Assembly: GCA_039090855.1 (NCBI GenBank)
Contig: CM076991.1
Coordinates: forward strand, 105,412,021-105,476,020
Source: Macrothele yani
Taxonomy: Eukaryota; Arthropoda; Arachnida; Araneae; Macrothelidae
Direction of reading: 5' to 3'
DNA: 64,000 bases
Below the pieces are notes generated by a model, which was not told the DNA's origin, ran no database searches, and saw only the letters and a program-made list of their open reading frames with translations. Shown piece by piece: positions 44,482 to 54,689 of this stretch (its first letter is position 1; each line of letters opens with the position of its first letter). Position numbers and translations under genes: made by a program.

Positions 44482-45074
44482 AGATAACAAGTTAGTCAAA
44501 TCATGCAATGCATTGATTATCGTACGCTTTCCAACATACCAGAATTCATTACTCAAGTTATGAGGGTAATAGCTGTGGAATAAATCTCGCTCCTTTGCCC
44601 TGACCTTTGACCTCATTTCGATTATATTCAACAGAACCGGTTCAGTATGCATCCGGAACAACATGATAAAGTTTTGTCGCAATCGAAGCATTTTTACGTA
44701 AATAATGGCGCATAAGGGCGATGGAATGGATCCCGCTCCCATGTCCTGAAATTTATTCCCATTTTGCCCATTTTCAATAGGGTTTGCCCCCAGGTTGTCC
44801 CTTACCACATACCAAACTTTCGTCGTACTCGAGCCATTTTTAGTCAAGGTATGATGCATAAGAGCAATGGAATGGATCCCGCTCCTGTGTCCTGATGATC
44901 TTTGACCACATTTCGCCCATTTTCAATAGGGTTCGTCCCCAGGTTGTCCCCTACCACATACTAAAATTTCATCGAAATCGAATCATTTGTACGCGAGTTA
45001 TCGTGTGGACTGACAGACAGACAAACGGACAAAGCTGGAGCATATACGCTTCTTCAACCTACGGTTGGAAAGCG
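44482..45074 (-). repeat. Repeat family B, short copy (reverse)
   Basis: Runs from taacaagttagtcaaatcat (the 3' end) to ctacggttggaaagc (the 5' end) with about three 146-bp monomers between, including tgacagacagacaaacggac. Internally deleted relative to 39.1-40.7 kb. Confidence 0.88.
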
Positions 45075-45171
45075 AAAAAAATTGGTATATATGCAATGTA
45101 CGTGTATAGGATAGAAGCTATTACAATTCCAGAGCGGTTGGGTTATTTATTCGGATAACACAAGTTACACG

Positions 45172-46500
45172 AGAGGAAAAAAGTCAGTACTTTGTAGAGC
45201 CACCTCTGGCTCGGATACCAGCAGTTATCCGACATGACATAGACGCATACACTTTAAGGATACTGTCCTGATGTATAGCATGCCAGATGGTGTCGAAATT
45301 GTGGGCCAGTTCGCCGACATTCCGGGATGATCATATGTGGCGTCCTATCTGGAATGTCCCAAAGACGTTCATCGATCGAACATGTCCGAAAAATGTTTGA
45401 TCGATGAGAGATCGGGCGATCGGGCTGACCATGGAAGAGTATCGACATTGCGGAGGCAGGACTGGGAGATCCGGGCAGTGTGTGGCCAGGCATTATCCTG
45501 TTGAAAAATTGCTCGGTGATGCTGCGACAGGGATGGCAACACAACAGGTCGTACAATGTCGTTGACGTACAGTTGAGCCGTGTGAGGATAGCCCAGTGGA
45601 CTACCAAGGGTGTCCGGCTATCGTAGGAAATGGCTCCCCAGACAATCACTCTTGGAGTGAAAGCAGTGTGCCATTCCAAGGTAAAGGCAGGATCCGTGCG
45701 GTGGTCGGTTCGTCTCCAGCCACGTATGCGCTGGTCATCGGCGCCAAATGCAAACCGTGAGTCATTCTTGACACGACGCCACTGGATACTATCCCACGTT
45801 TATCAGGCCCGACACCACTGCAATTGGTACTGGCGATGCTGGCTGGTCAGAGGCAGGCGGTGGAGTGGCATCCTATAATGTAGTCCCCGTGCTGCAAATC
45901 CTCTGGAAACGGTCCAGAAGGCCACTTCCGTACCTGTATACTTGTAAACGACCCAACATGGCCACTTCCGTACCTGTAGACGACGCAACATGGCCACTTC
46001 CGTACCTGTAGACGGTGCAACATGGCCACTACCGTACCTGTAGACGATGCAACATGGCCACTTCCGTACCGTAAACGACGCAACATGGCCACTTCCGTAC
46101 CTTGTAGACGATGCAACATGGCCACTTCTGTACCTGTAGACGACGCAACATGGCCACTTCCATACCTGTAGACGACGCAACATGGCCACTTCCGCACCTG
46201 TAGACGACACCATGGCGACGGATGGATGAGAGCGACGAATTCGGTTATGTTCGTGCGGCTCTCACAATCACTAGATCATCGAGTTCTGTCGTTGCCCTCG
46301 GCCGTCCACTGCCTGCGTGCCGCTGAGTTGTGCCCTCCTCGACCCATTAGCGCCAACATTGAGCAATTTTCCCGTCACTCATTCCTGGCGATACGGTGAC
46401 TTGACTAACCGACCTCTCTCAGCCCAATTATACGTCCTCTCTCAAACTCGCTCAGCCGATCGTATTACGCACGTATTGAAAGGCACCCTCACAGTCCGTG
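45172..46500 (-). pseudogene. Tc1-like element, decayed, with internal minisatellite
   Basis: Left end near tacacgagaggaaaaaagtc. On the minus strand FTPRVIVWGAISYDSRTPLV is the strand after the first catalytic Asp (which appears as KNDSRF, not SDESRF). FQQDNAWPHTARIS holds the second Asp. SPDLSSIKHFSDM has Lys where the catalytic Glu is expected. The N-terminal part is expanded by the 32-bp array at 45916-46210. No right inverted repeat was found. Confidence 0.82.
45916..46210. repeat. 32-bp minisatellite inside a Tc1 gene
   Basis: Nine units of the type tggccacttccgtacctg, tagacgacgcaaca. Starts at about 45959, 45991, 46023, 46055, 46086, 46119, 46151 and 46183. The flanks continue as ordinary Tc1 sequence on both sides, so the array grew from a single ~32-bp coding segment. 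Confidence 0.93.
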
Positions 46501-47154
46501 GAAATTAATGCAACCGCAATCTTCTGTTTCCTGCGTGTGTTCCCTTCTTGATCTACTCTCCTCTATGCTCCGTTCCCATTCGCTGTGGTCGGCCTCTATC
46601 TCGTCATTGGTCGTTATTTTTTAATCATTTGCATATTCAGCCCTGAGGTTCTTGTATGCGGAGTTTCATCCGGGTCGAACGGCTTTCTCTGGGTGTTTCA
46701 TTTTTCTTTTTGTTTTTCTTTTTATCTATTTTTTTTTTTTTTTTTTTTTTTTTTTGGAGATTGTGTGCTTACTAAATTTCCACCATCTATCGGAAAACCT
46801 GATTTTTGAGTTCTATAGCGAGGTCGGATATTGTGGGTAACAATAAGCATTTATTTTTGGTTATTGTGCCACTGCATATTCCTTTCTCTCTCCCCCATAT
46901 TGTACAAAAACTATTGTATATTGTGTATTGTGTATATTGTATATTGTGTTACCATAAGAAACCGTATCAATCTGTGACTGCCTTTAGGTGATTGTATAAT
47001 GTCTACATAACAGTCTGTGAATTCCTTCAATCAAAAACTTTTATAGCTATCAAAAAGTAAATTTTATATTTAAGAGTTTTTTTTTAAATAATACCATAAA
47101 GGAATACATTTCACCTTTTCTTAAAGATAATTGAAAGTTTTGTTGTTGTTTTTC
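46501..47154. other. Intergenic DNA with a poly-T run
   Basis: A T run of about 25 lies at 46731-46755, but the sequence after it is not SINE-1 and no duplication was seen. Short tandem tattgtgta repeats occur near 46915-46950. Confidence 0.5.
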
Positions 47155-47320
47155 GCCGTCCGGAGGCGCAGTGGTCTAAGCGATGGCCTCTGACCATTCG
47201 TCCGAGATGGGTCCGGGTTGGAATCCCGGTTAGCCATGAATATTGTGTTTGTCTTACGGCACTGGCTTTCTCCCTTCCCTGGAGTCCGCTGACTCCAGGG
47301 AAGGGAGAGAGCCAGGGCTA
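47155..47320 (+). mobile_element. SINE-1 ending in a 25-bp snap-back hairpin
   Basis: Head gccgtccggaggcgcagtgg, A box aggcgcagtgg, B-box-like gggttggaatcccgg. The body is normal to ctccctt, then turns back on itself. 47262-47286 (ctggctttctcccttccctg, gagtc) is mirrored by 47291-47315 with one mismatch and a 4-bp loop (cgct). The rest of the body and the poly-A are missing. Confidence 0.9.
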
Positions 47321-47990
47321 TGTTTTTGTAATTTTCTTGGGAATTCTATTCCTTTTCGCTGAAATTTCGAGATGCATAATGCAGTTAACTTGGATTATCG
47401 TTGCATTATTTTATTTTACCGGTCTTTTCCAATGCAAATGCTCTCTCATTTACATAAAACCAGAGATGTGAAGGAAATTATTCAACCCGTATTTTTATTA
47501 GTTTCAAATCCCTGACGACTTTTCTTTCGATGGAGTCAAAATTCATAGGATATTGCCAGTGTTTTTGTTATTGCTCGCTTCTACTTTCCCGGGTTTTGGA
47601 CATTTATATTCAGCAGCGAAGTGTATGTTTGTTTTTTGTTTTTTATTTTATTTGTTCAGAAAATTTACTTTGGCATCAGCTAACATCTGTAACAAAGTTA
47701 TGCATGCCTCAACAAGTCCTGGACCCTCTCCTGGTTATGCCGTGTACCCGTGAGTTGAATGCAGGAATACCCGTTCTACAGGCTACGGACTAACATTTTT
47801 GGTGTAGCGTTCTTTCAAATAATATGAGTGTTTCGCCCGAAATTTCTCTACTCTTAGCTTTGAATTCCGCGCTGTACCTCTTGGTAATTCTGAGTTACTG
47901 GATAAACAACGGTAGGTTTTTTCTTTTCATCACTATGTCTCTGAAACTTTTACTTTTTTTTCCATTTCGTTTTCCTTTATCCACTTTTTT
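47321..47990. other. Intergenic DNA, nothing recognised
   Basis: No supported feature. Open frames of 60-90 codons show no family resemblance. Confidence 0.5.
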
Positions 47991-47997
47991 TAACATG

Positions 47998-49700
47998 TCT
48001 TTAGAAAAAAAGATCGTGCATATGTTATCACTTTGTCCATCCGTCCGTCTCCGCAACTGTTAGTTCGATTTAAAAATTTTCATTTTGCATTGGGAAACTT
48101 GAAATGGGAGAATGATGATCCTTGCTTTCCGGTTTTAGTACACGCATAACTTCCCCACTAGAGGGCGTAAATTCAGGTGCTATCGACTTCAAAATATAAT
48201 TTATTTAATGTAATTGCTTCTGAACATCCGACTCATTCTTTCTTCCATTCGATCCCATTTATAACAAAAACTATTTTGGGTATAGTTTCTTCTTCATGCA
48301 ATGCATAATTTTCCCGCTAGGGGCGTAAAGTTAAATTGTGATTTCCTGATATCTCTGCTTCTAAACGTCCGATTTGCAAAATTCTGTTTCCAGCGGATAA
48401 AGATCCTGGTGGGAAAATGTTTTTCATACAGTTTCGATTTTTTTCTAAAGAATGGTTTGGACACAAGGACACATAAGTATACGTTTCTGTTTTTTGATAT
48501 ATCTGCAGCGATACCTGTACTTCTGAAAGCTCGATTTAAAAATTCTTTCTCTGTCAGATACTACTCATCACGACAAGCTTTTTGAGAATACCTTGTGCTG
48601 AAAATAGTGAATATATTTTTCGCCAGGGGGCGTAGATCTATATCTTATTTTTGTCGATATCTCTGCTTCTAAGAGTACGATTTGAAAAAAAAATTTTGTC
48701 GAGAGCGTTTCTGGTGCAAAATGTTTTGCATATGATTTCAAATTTTTCCTGATGCACAAGTGTGCCGCTAAGAGGTTATATAAGTTCACGTTTCCGTTTG
48801 CAGCATATTAGCAGTACCACCTGGGCGTCTAAAAACCCTATTAACAAATCCTTTTTCGGGCAGATACAACTAACTTCCAAAACATTTTGTGTACATTTAC
48901 TGCCGGAAATAGTGCACAGTTTTCCCACGTTAGGGCTAAGAGGTCAGAGGTCTTATCGTCTTTTTGTTAGTATCTGTGCTTTTAAAAGTCTGATTACGAA
49001 AATTCTTTGAAAGCCATATAATAATTTACTTTGTGGGACACTTTACTTTTACTTGTAGGGTTTGTAGTTCACAGTTCTAGTGATAAGTAGTGTTAGTGCA
49101 AATTTCTGTTTAATGCTGTATTTCTGCTTATAAAAAGCCTTTTGAAAAATTTTTTTTTACTGTACGCCCTTCCTTTATGTGTACGACTTTCGTTACAATA
49201 AAGATGGGGAATATTATCTTTTTTTAAAACAGTGCAAATTTACTCGCTAGGGGCCAGAAATATCAAAGCCTTTTCCTCGTTATTTCTTCTTCCAAGGGAC
49301 GTATTTGAAAAATTATTTTTTCGTAATGCAGCTTTTGCTCCGAACAATATCTTTCACATACTTTTTTTACTTTTGCACTTTTGCATTATTCAAATTTCTT
49401 CTTCTGGAGAGCGTACAGTTAGATCATGTTCTCCTCTATGTTTGTTTTTCAAAATATTCGATAAAAAATTGCTTTGCTTCAGATAAGAAAAAATTTGTGA
49501 GCACAATTTGTTAATTTTCGAACCAGAGTTTTCAACCGCAAATGGAGATAAATAACTGTTTCTGTTTTTAGATATTTTGCCAATTGCAGAACTGCTGTTG
49601 ATTTTTTTTTTTGTAATGGGTTCCACTGACTATCAATAACTTTGAAATATTTTATTTTGTCGCAAAAAAAATTCAATATTTTTATTCGTGTTGCAAAAAA
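47998..49700 (-). repeat. Repeat family A copy, old (reverse)
   Basis: Begins tctttagaaaaaaagatcgt and keeps landmarks in order: ccactagagggcgtaaat (48154), cccgctaggggcgtaaag (about 48312), cgccagggggcgtagat (about 48621), gccgctaagaggttat, and ctcgctaggggccagaaat (about 49234). The far end resembles 19423-19480 (gggttccactgactatcaat). More diverged than the other copies. Confidence 0.82.
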
Positions 49701-49812
49701 TTTCTTCCCACCAACATTTCTATACGATATTATATGTTAATGCCCATTGGCTGTGGCTGACGTCACACTGATCTGCAAGAAATCTCTTTTCCGGAATCTG
49801 GAAAAAAAAATG

Positions 49813-51307
49813 AACAAGAAAGATGACACCGAATTTTCGGGTGTAATAAGCACATCTTTTGAATCCGTTCTGACGCAAATTAAATTTATCAAAGCTATTC
49901 AAAGTCATGGGAACCGGTATGGAAAACATTTCTGACAGAAGAAAGAAGTTTTTCAATCGTGTTTCTAATCCCTCAGATATTGCTGTAAACGGAATCGTGA
50001 GCTTACGCCCTCTGGTTGCAGACTTGTGCGTTAAGAAATATATGAATTTATGTGAGAAATATTTCGCACCGGAAACGCTCTCCAACACAGAAAGAATTTT
50101 TCAAATCGGACTCTTAGAAACAAAGACATCGACAAAAATAAGATGTGACTTTACGTCCCCTGCTGGGAAAACCATGGATTATTTTAGGAAGAAATTATTC
50201 TCAAAAGGTTTTTCAATATGAGCGGTATCGGTCCAAGAAAAATAAAATTCATTCGAGTTTTCAGGAGCACAGATTTTGCTACAAATACATCAGAAGCAGA
50301 AATTAACTCTTATGCCCCCTTGTGGCCAAACCATACTTTACCAATCATTAGATATTATATGAAAAATATCTTCCATCAGGTGTTGTATGCGATACAGGAA
50401 GAATTTTTGCAAATCGGAGCTTTAGAAGCAGAAATAACGCAGAAAACGCAATTTACCTTTGTGCCCCCTAGCGGAAAGTCTATGATTTACTTGAAAACTT
50501 TGAATTAATAGGGAAAACATTTCGCATCGGAAACACTATCCAACAAAGAAGGAATTTTTCAAATCGGACTCCTAGAAGTAGTGATATTGGCAAAAATAAG
50601 ATATGCATCTACGTCCCCTGGCGGAGAAACCATGGAATATTTTAAGAAGAAAATATTCCGAAAACGTTTATCGAAGTAAGTGGAATCAGTCTATGAAAGA
50701 ATTTTTTCAATCGAGATTTTAGAAGCTCAGATTGTATGGCAAAAATATCAAAATCAAAAATTAACACTTACGTCCCCTGGTGGCCAAAGTATTCTTTACC
50801 AAAAATTAGAAATTATATGCAAACGATTTTCTATCAGGAGCTGTATCCGCTGAAGAAAATAAATTCGAATCGGATTTTTACAAGAACAGTTATCGAGGAA
50901 AATGTAATTTACTTTTACGCCCCTAGCGGAAAATATATGCATAATTTAAAAAAGTAGCTACATCTAAAATACTCTTCGACATAAATTAAATCGAACGATA
51001 AAAGAATTTAAATTAAAAAATGAATGGAATCGAAGATAAAATAATTTCTTCAATCGGATGTTTAGAAGCAAATATGTGGAATAAAACGTATTTTTGAATT
51101 CGACATCATCTGCATTTACGCCCTCTAGCGGCGAAATTGTACATCGTAAAAAAAAGAAATAAAGGATCATCATTCGCATATTTCAAGCTTCCCAATCCAA
51201 AAAGAATTTTTCAAATCGGACTAATAGTTGCAGAGATATCGTGTCTACAGACGAACGTACGGACAAACCGATAACATAAGTACGATCTTTTTTACAAAAG
51301 ACGTGCT
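49813..51307 (+). repeat. Repeat family A copy, well preserved
   Basis: Left end aacaagaaagatgacaccg with the hairpin acaccgaattttcgggtgt. Eight GC motifs are near 50004, 50151, 50309, 50461, 50609, 50768, 50915 and 51116, for example gtgccccctagcgg at 50461-50474. The right end is agtacgatcttttttac, then aaaagacgtgct (51307), itself a near-perfect hairpin. It gives the uninterrupted version of the site used by family B at 39.1 kb. It lies next to an opposite-orientation copy. Confidence 0.92.
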
Positions 51308-52014
51308 AAAAATGGTAGAACATTATGCTAAAAGTTCCACTAGTTGAATAATAAATTAAAAGCTTCCCCGGAAATAATTTTGAAAAGCGCCAGGAAAGAC
51401 AATGAATAGTTCTCCTGAAATGATGAAAAGAGTTGAATGTGAATAAAAAGGGGAGGAGAGGTAAAGTTTACTGATTAAGAGCACAGGATGAACGAGATTT
51501 TGAAGTGCACAAAACAACCGAAAAATGAGCTGCTTTCGCAAAACAAAAATGACAATTTTCAAATGCACATTATCAGAATGTGTCTGTGAAGAGCGAGGCA
51601 AAGAAAGAAGCAAAAGTAAATGTATCAGAAAGTGCAAAAGGAAGGAATGAGGTAAAGAACATTATCACTCATTTTCGGACAGATAAAAACGAACATGGCA
51701 TTTCGTTGACAAATGATCAAGGCATAAATAGTAGATGAACAATACTTTGAAAGACTTGTGAATGCAGAAAACAAGGATTCCTAACAGAAGACGTAGAACC
51801 AAATGAAACAGTGTGAGATTAATGAATAGAGAACAACAAGTTTCCTTAAAAAGGATGAAAAATGGAAAACTTTTGGAGCCAGATAATGTAATCGCTGAAA
51901 TGTAGGAAGCAAAGAAGGCATTTTATACAATCTAATGGGTAGATATTCTAGTGAGTGCAATGTGTTCACACAAGTCATAATTATTTAAGAAAAACAAGAG
52001 CTAACAAAAGGAGG
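51308..52014. other. Purine-leaning intergenic DNA, nothing recognised
   Basis: No gene. The plus strand is A- and G-rich, and the minus-strand open frames are low complexity. Confidence 0.5.
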
Positions 52015-52135
52015 TTTTTTATTTTCTTCGTGGGTTAACAACTAAGCAGTAACCGTGCCTAGTATAGGGCCATTGATTCCATGGAAGTGGAAGATCCTAC
52101 GCCGTGGAACGGACCTTCCACACATGCCTCACTCG
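52015..52135 (-). mobile_element. SINE-1 relic (reverse)
   Basis: ttttttattttcttcgtggg then gttaacaactaagcagtaac, ggccattgattccatggaag and cacatgcctcac follow the order of SINE-1 on the minus strand, with heavy divergence. The head is lost into the 47-bp array. Confidence 0.6.
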
Positions 52136-52139
52136 GAAC

Positions 52140-52680
52140 TCCAGCTCAGGCTCAGCCTTGATTTATGCAAGGCAGAAGTTTGCACTCTAACTCAGGACCA
52201 GTTTGGATTTATGCAAGGCAGAAGTTTGGAATCTAGCGCAGGACCAGTTTGAATTTACGCAAGGCAGGAGTTTGGAATCTAGAGCAGGACCTGTTTTGAT
52301 TTATGCAAGGCAGAAGTTTGTACTCTAGGGCAGGACCAGTTTGGATTTACGCGAAGCAGAATTTCTTACTCTAACGCAGGAACAGTTTGGATTTATGCAA
52401 GGCAGAAGTTTGGAATCTAACGCAGGACCAGTTTGGATTTATGCAAGGCAGAAGTTTGGAATCTAGCGCAGGACCAGTTTGGATTTACGCAAAGCAGAAG
52501 TTTGGAATCTATGGCAGGACCAGTTTGAGCCAGACATTTGGGATCTAATACAGGATCAGTTTGGACTTATGCAAGGGAGAAGTTTGTACTATATCCCAGG
52601 CCAAGTCAGGATTTGTACTCTATTTCAAGCCCAGTTTGAATTTATGAGAGGAAGGAGTTTATACTCTGACGCAAGCCCGT
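52140..52680. repeat. 47-bp tandem array, about 11 copies
   Basis: Unit: accagtttggatttatgcaa, ggcagaagtttggaatcta, gcgcagg. Starts near 52203 and 52250 give 47 bp. The last units are shortened and rearranged before the array stops directly at the left LTR of the TRIM-like element. Confidence 0.93.
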
Positions 52681-53269
52681 TGTGACGTGCCAGCCCCGCA
52701 GGACGCACACGACATAAAGGCAGATAGCAGCGAGAACGAACCTCTGCGTAGCTCAGTTGGCAGAGCGACTTGTTCCGGAATAAGTGGACTCGGGTTCGAT
52801 CCCCGGCGTGGACCAAAAATGGCGGAGAAATACATTGCGTTATAATGGCGCCCGAACTTCCGGGATGACCCGGCCGTTCACGATTTCGCAATGGTGTGAT
52901 GTTCTTTCCACACCGCGAGATAGAGAAAAATAATGGAATCCCTTCTTCAGAGCTTCGAAAAAAAAATGTGTGTGACGTGGCATTCCACACACCAGATTGA
53001 CTGGGAGTTCTCAAGTGCACGTTCTACAGCGGATGGCTGCCTGCAACGATTCATGGTCACGGCTGACCCGTGAGCCATGCCTCCGGCCGTCTTTCGGGAG
53101 GGGGGATGTGTCGTGCCGCCCCGCAGGACGCACACGACATAAAGGCAGATAGCAGCGAAAACGAACATCTGCGTGGCTCAGTTGGTAGAGCGACTTGCTC
53201 CGGAATAAGTGGACTCGGATTCGATCCCCGGCGTGGATCAAAAATGACGAGGAAATTTACTTCGTTATA
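52681..53269 (+). mobile_element. TRIM-like miniature LTR retroelement with tRNA-like LTRs
   Basis: Two direct repeats, 52681-52845 and 53107-53269, about 90% identical by eye, both starting tgtg(a/t)cgtgcc and ending cgttata. Directly after the first is tggcgcccgaac (52846-52857), a primer-binding site complementary to a tRNA-Lys-type 3' end. Directly before the second is the polypurine gggagggggga (53096-53106). The internal part of about 260 bp has no coding capacity. Flanks ccgt and tcgt could be a 4-bp duplication with one mismatch. Each LTR contains a tRNA-like cassette. Alternative: a tandemly duplicated tRNA-derived SINE; the PBS and PPT positions argue against that. Confidence 0.72.
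52743..52815 (+). repeat. tRNA-like Pol III cassette in left LTR
   Basis: Acceptor strands tctgcgt and gcgtgga can pair, the D stem is gctc/gagc, and the A box is tagctcagttggcagagc. The anticodon stem is acttg/taagt with an 8-nt loop ttccggaa, the T stem tcggg/cccgg has loop ttcgatc, and cca follows. The oversized loop and repeat context say it is not a functional tRNA gene. The matching cassette in the right LTR is at 53168-53240. Confidence 0.75.
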
Positions 53270-53279
53270 TCGTTTAAGT

Positions 53280-54150
53280 TTGTGCAATGCATCCAGGGGA
53301 TCATAGATTTCAACAACGATAAACTTTAATAACCATTTTGAATATGGTGAGTTTAAATATTTTCCCTTTTTCTTAGCGCTTATTTGAAGACGGTCCCATT
53401 TTCCCCCAATTCCGTGTAGCTGTGTTAATGATGCAAGACACTCGTTTTTTAACTGTCCGATCCATAGGAATCTCCGAATACGGTTTTATGACTTTATTGC
53501 TAAACGAGGGGGTGAGTGCAGAATAGTCTTTGTAGGAAGGTATCAGGAAATTATCTCATCTTCAGCTTAATGGAGGCAGTTTCCACGATAAGTCGAAGAA
53601 CATTTGATATTTCAGCGGGTTCAGCAGCACAGGATGAACATCGAAGCAAGACTTTGACATAGCGGTGTAAAAGTATGGGTCACGCGAAAATGTCCGAGAG
53701 AACGAAGGCAATTAAAAATAACTCCCGAGCCTCCTGCGCGAAGCTCAACAGGTGTGTAAAAATGGGGGTCACGGAGTAGCCGAGATGAGAATGAACACAG
53801 CAGGGAACTTATGTTCGGAGCTCTGGAAGAGAGCGGTTGGTAAGATTTTCCTTTGGGTCGTAAAGACGAGGGGATGAGGAATGTGCATTGTCGTCAAAGT
53901 AGAACGAAAACTGAAGTGGGAAAAAAGGTACATTTAATAAATCTGTGAGTGTATCGGTATGTACAGTGTACTTTAAACTGTGAGCAATTGCTGTAAACAC
54001 TGCCCTACCATTTATATACGAACAGTGCACGTCTACAAATAATATTTTGTTTAAAGAAAATTTAGCATTGAAACTTTTGGCCTTTATGGCGGCCTGAAGT
54101 CTTTCGTGGAATATTTGTAAATGTCCAAGGATATATTTCACTATTCGACT
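53280..54150. other. Intergenic DNA, nothing recognised
   Basis: No supported gene or repeat. Confidence 0.5.
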
Positions 54151-54231
54151 TTCAAACTTGTAACCTTTTCAGGTTTGTTAGTTGGGAGGTCTCTTCTACC
54201 AAATTCACTTCGACCAAGTAGTTTTCTGTAG

Positions 54232-54617
54232 CAGTGGTTCTCAACCTTTTTTGCCTCACGTATTCTCTGCAGTTGTGTATACTGTATAACTGACGTACCG
54301 TTTGTATAGACAGATAAAACTATAGTTATAATATAACAATGGGAATAAAATAAAACATATACATGTATATGCATTAAATTTTGTTTTCATAAATTACATA
54401 CATCGATAAACACAAAGACTGATATAAACAATTTAACAAATCTTATTGTAAACATTTTACTGGATAATCAGTGAGATGGTTGTGTTTGTTTGCGCTTGCA
54501 CAGTTCATTCACGTGAAACTGCGAAAAAGAAATCTTGCTGCCTTTCTCTTCCCCTTGTGCAGCTCTCAAGGTGCACCCTCAAAAATTTTACCGCTTACCC
54601 CACGTTGAGAACCCCTA
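54232..54617. mobile_element. Non-autonomous hAT element, 386 bp
   Basis: Left end cagtggttctcaacc, right end gttgagaaccccta, both of the hAT CAGxGGTTCTCAA type. 8-bp duplications ttctgtag (54224-54231) and ctctgcag (54618-54625) match at 6 of 8. Removing it joins the Tc1 relic at its catalytic-Glu region. AT-rich interior without transposase. Confidence 0.85.
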
Positions 54618-54689
54618 CTCTGCAGAGCTCAGGTCAATACTGGCCAGTTTAACTAATAGAGTTCAGGTCATGGACTGGTTAGTTCAACT

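Noticed and set aside
46731..46810. SINE-1 poly-A tail at the T run
   Set aside because: The sequence after the T run does not match the SINE-1 body and no duplication flanks it.
47998..51307. One giant recent palindrome of two family A copies
   Set aside because: The left copy is far more diverged than the right one, so they are two separate insertions that happen to face each other.
52743..53240. Two functional tRNA genes
   Set aside because: They are part of a repeated 165-bp unit, the anticodon loop has eight bases, and the context is an LTR-like repeat.
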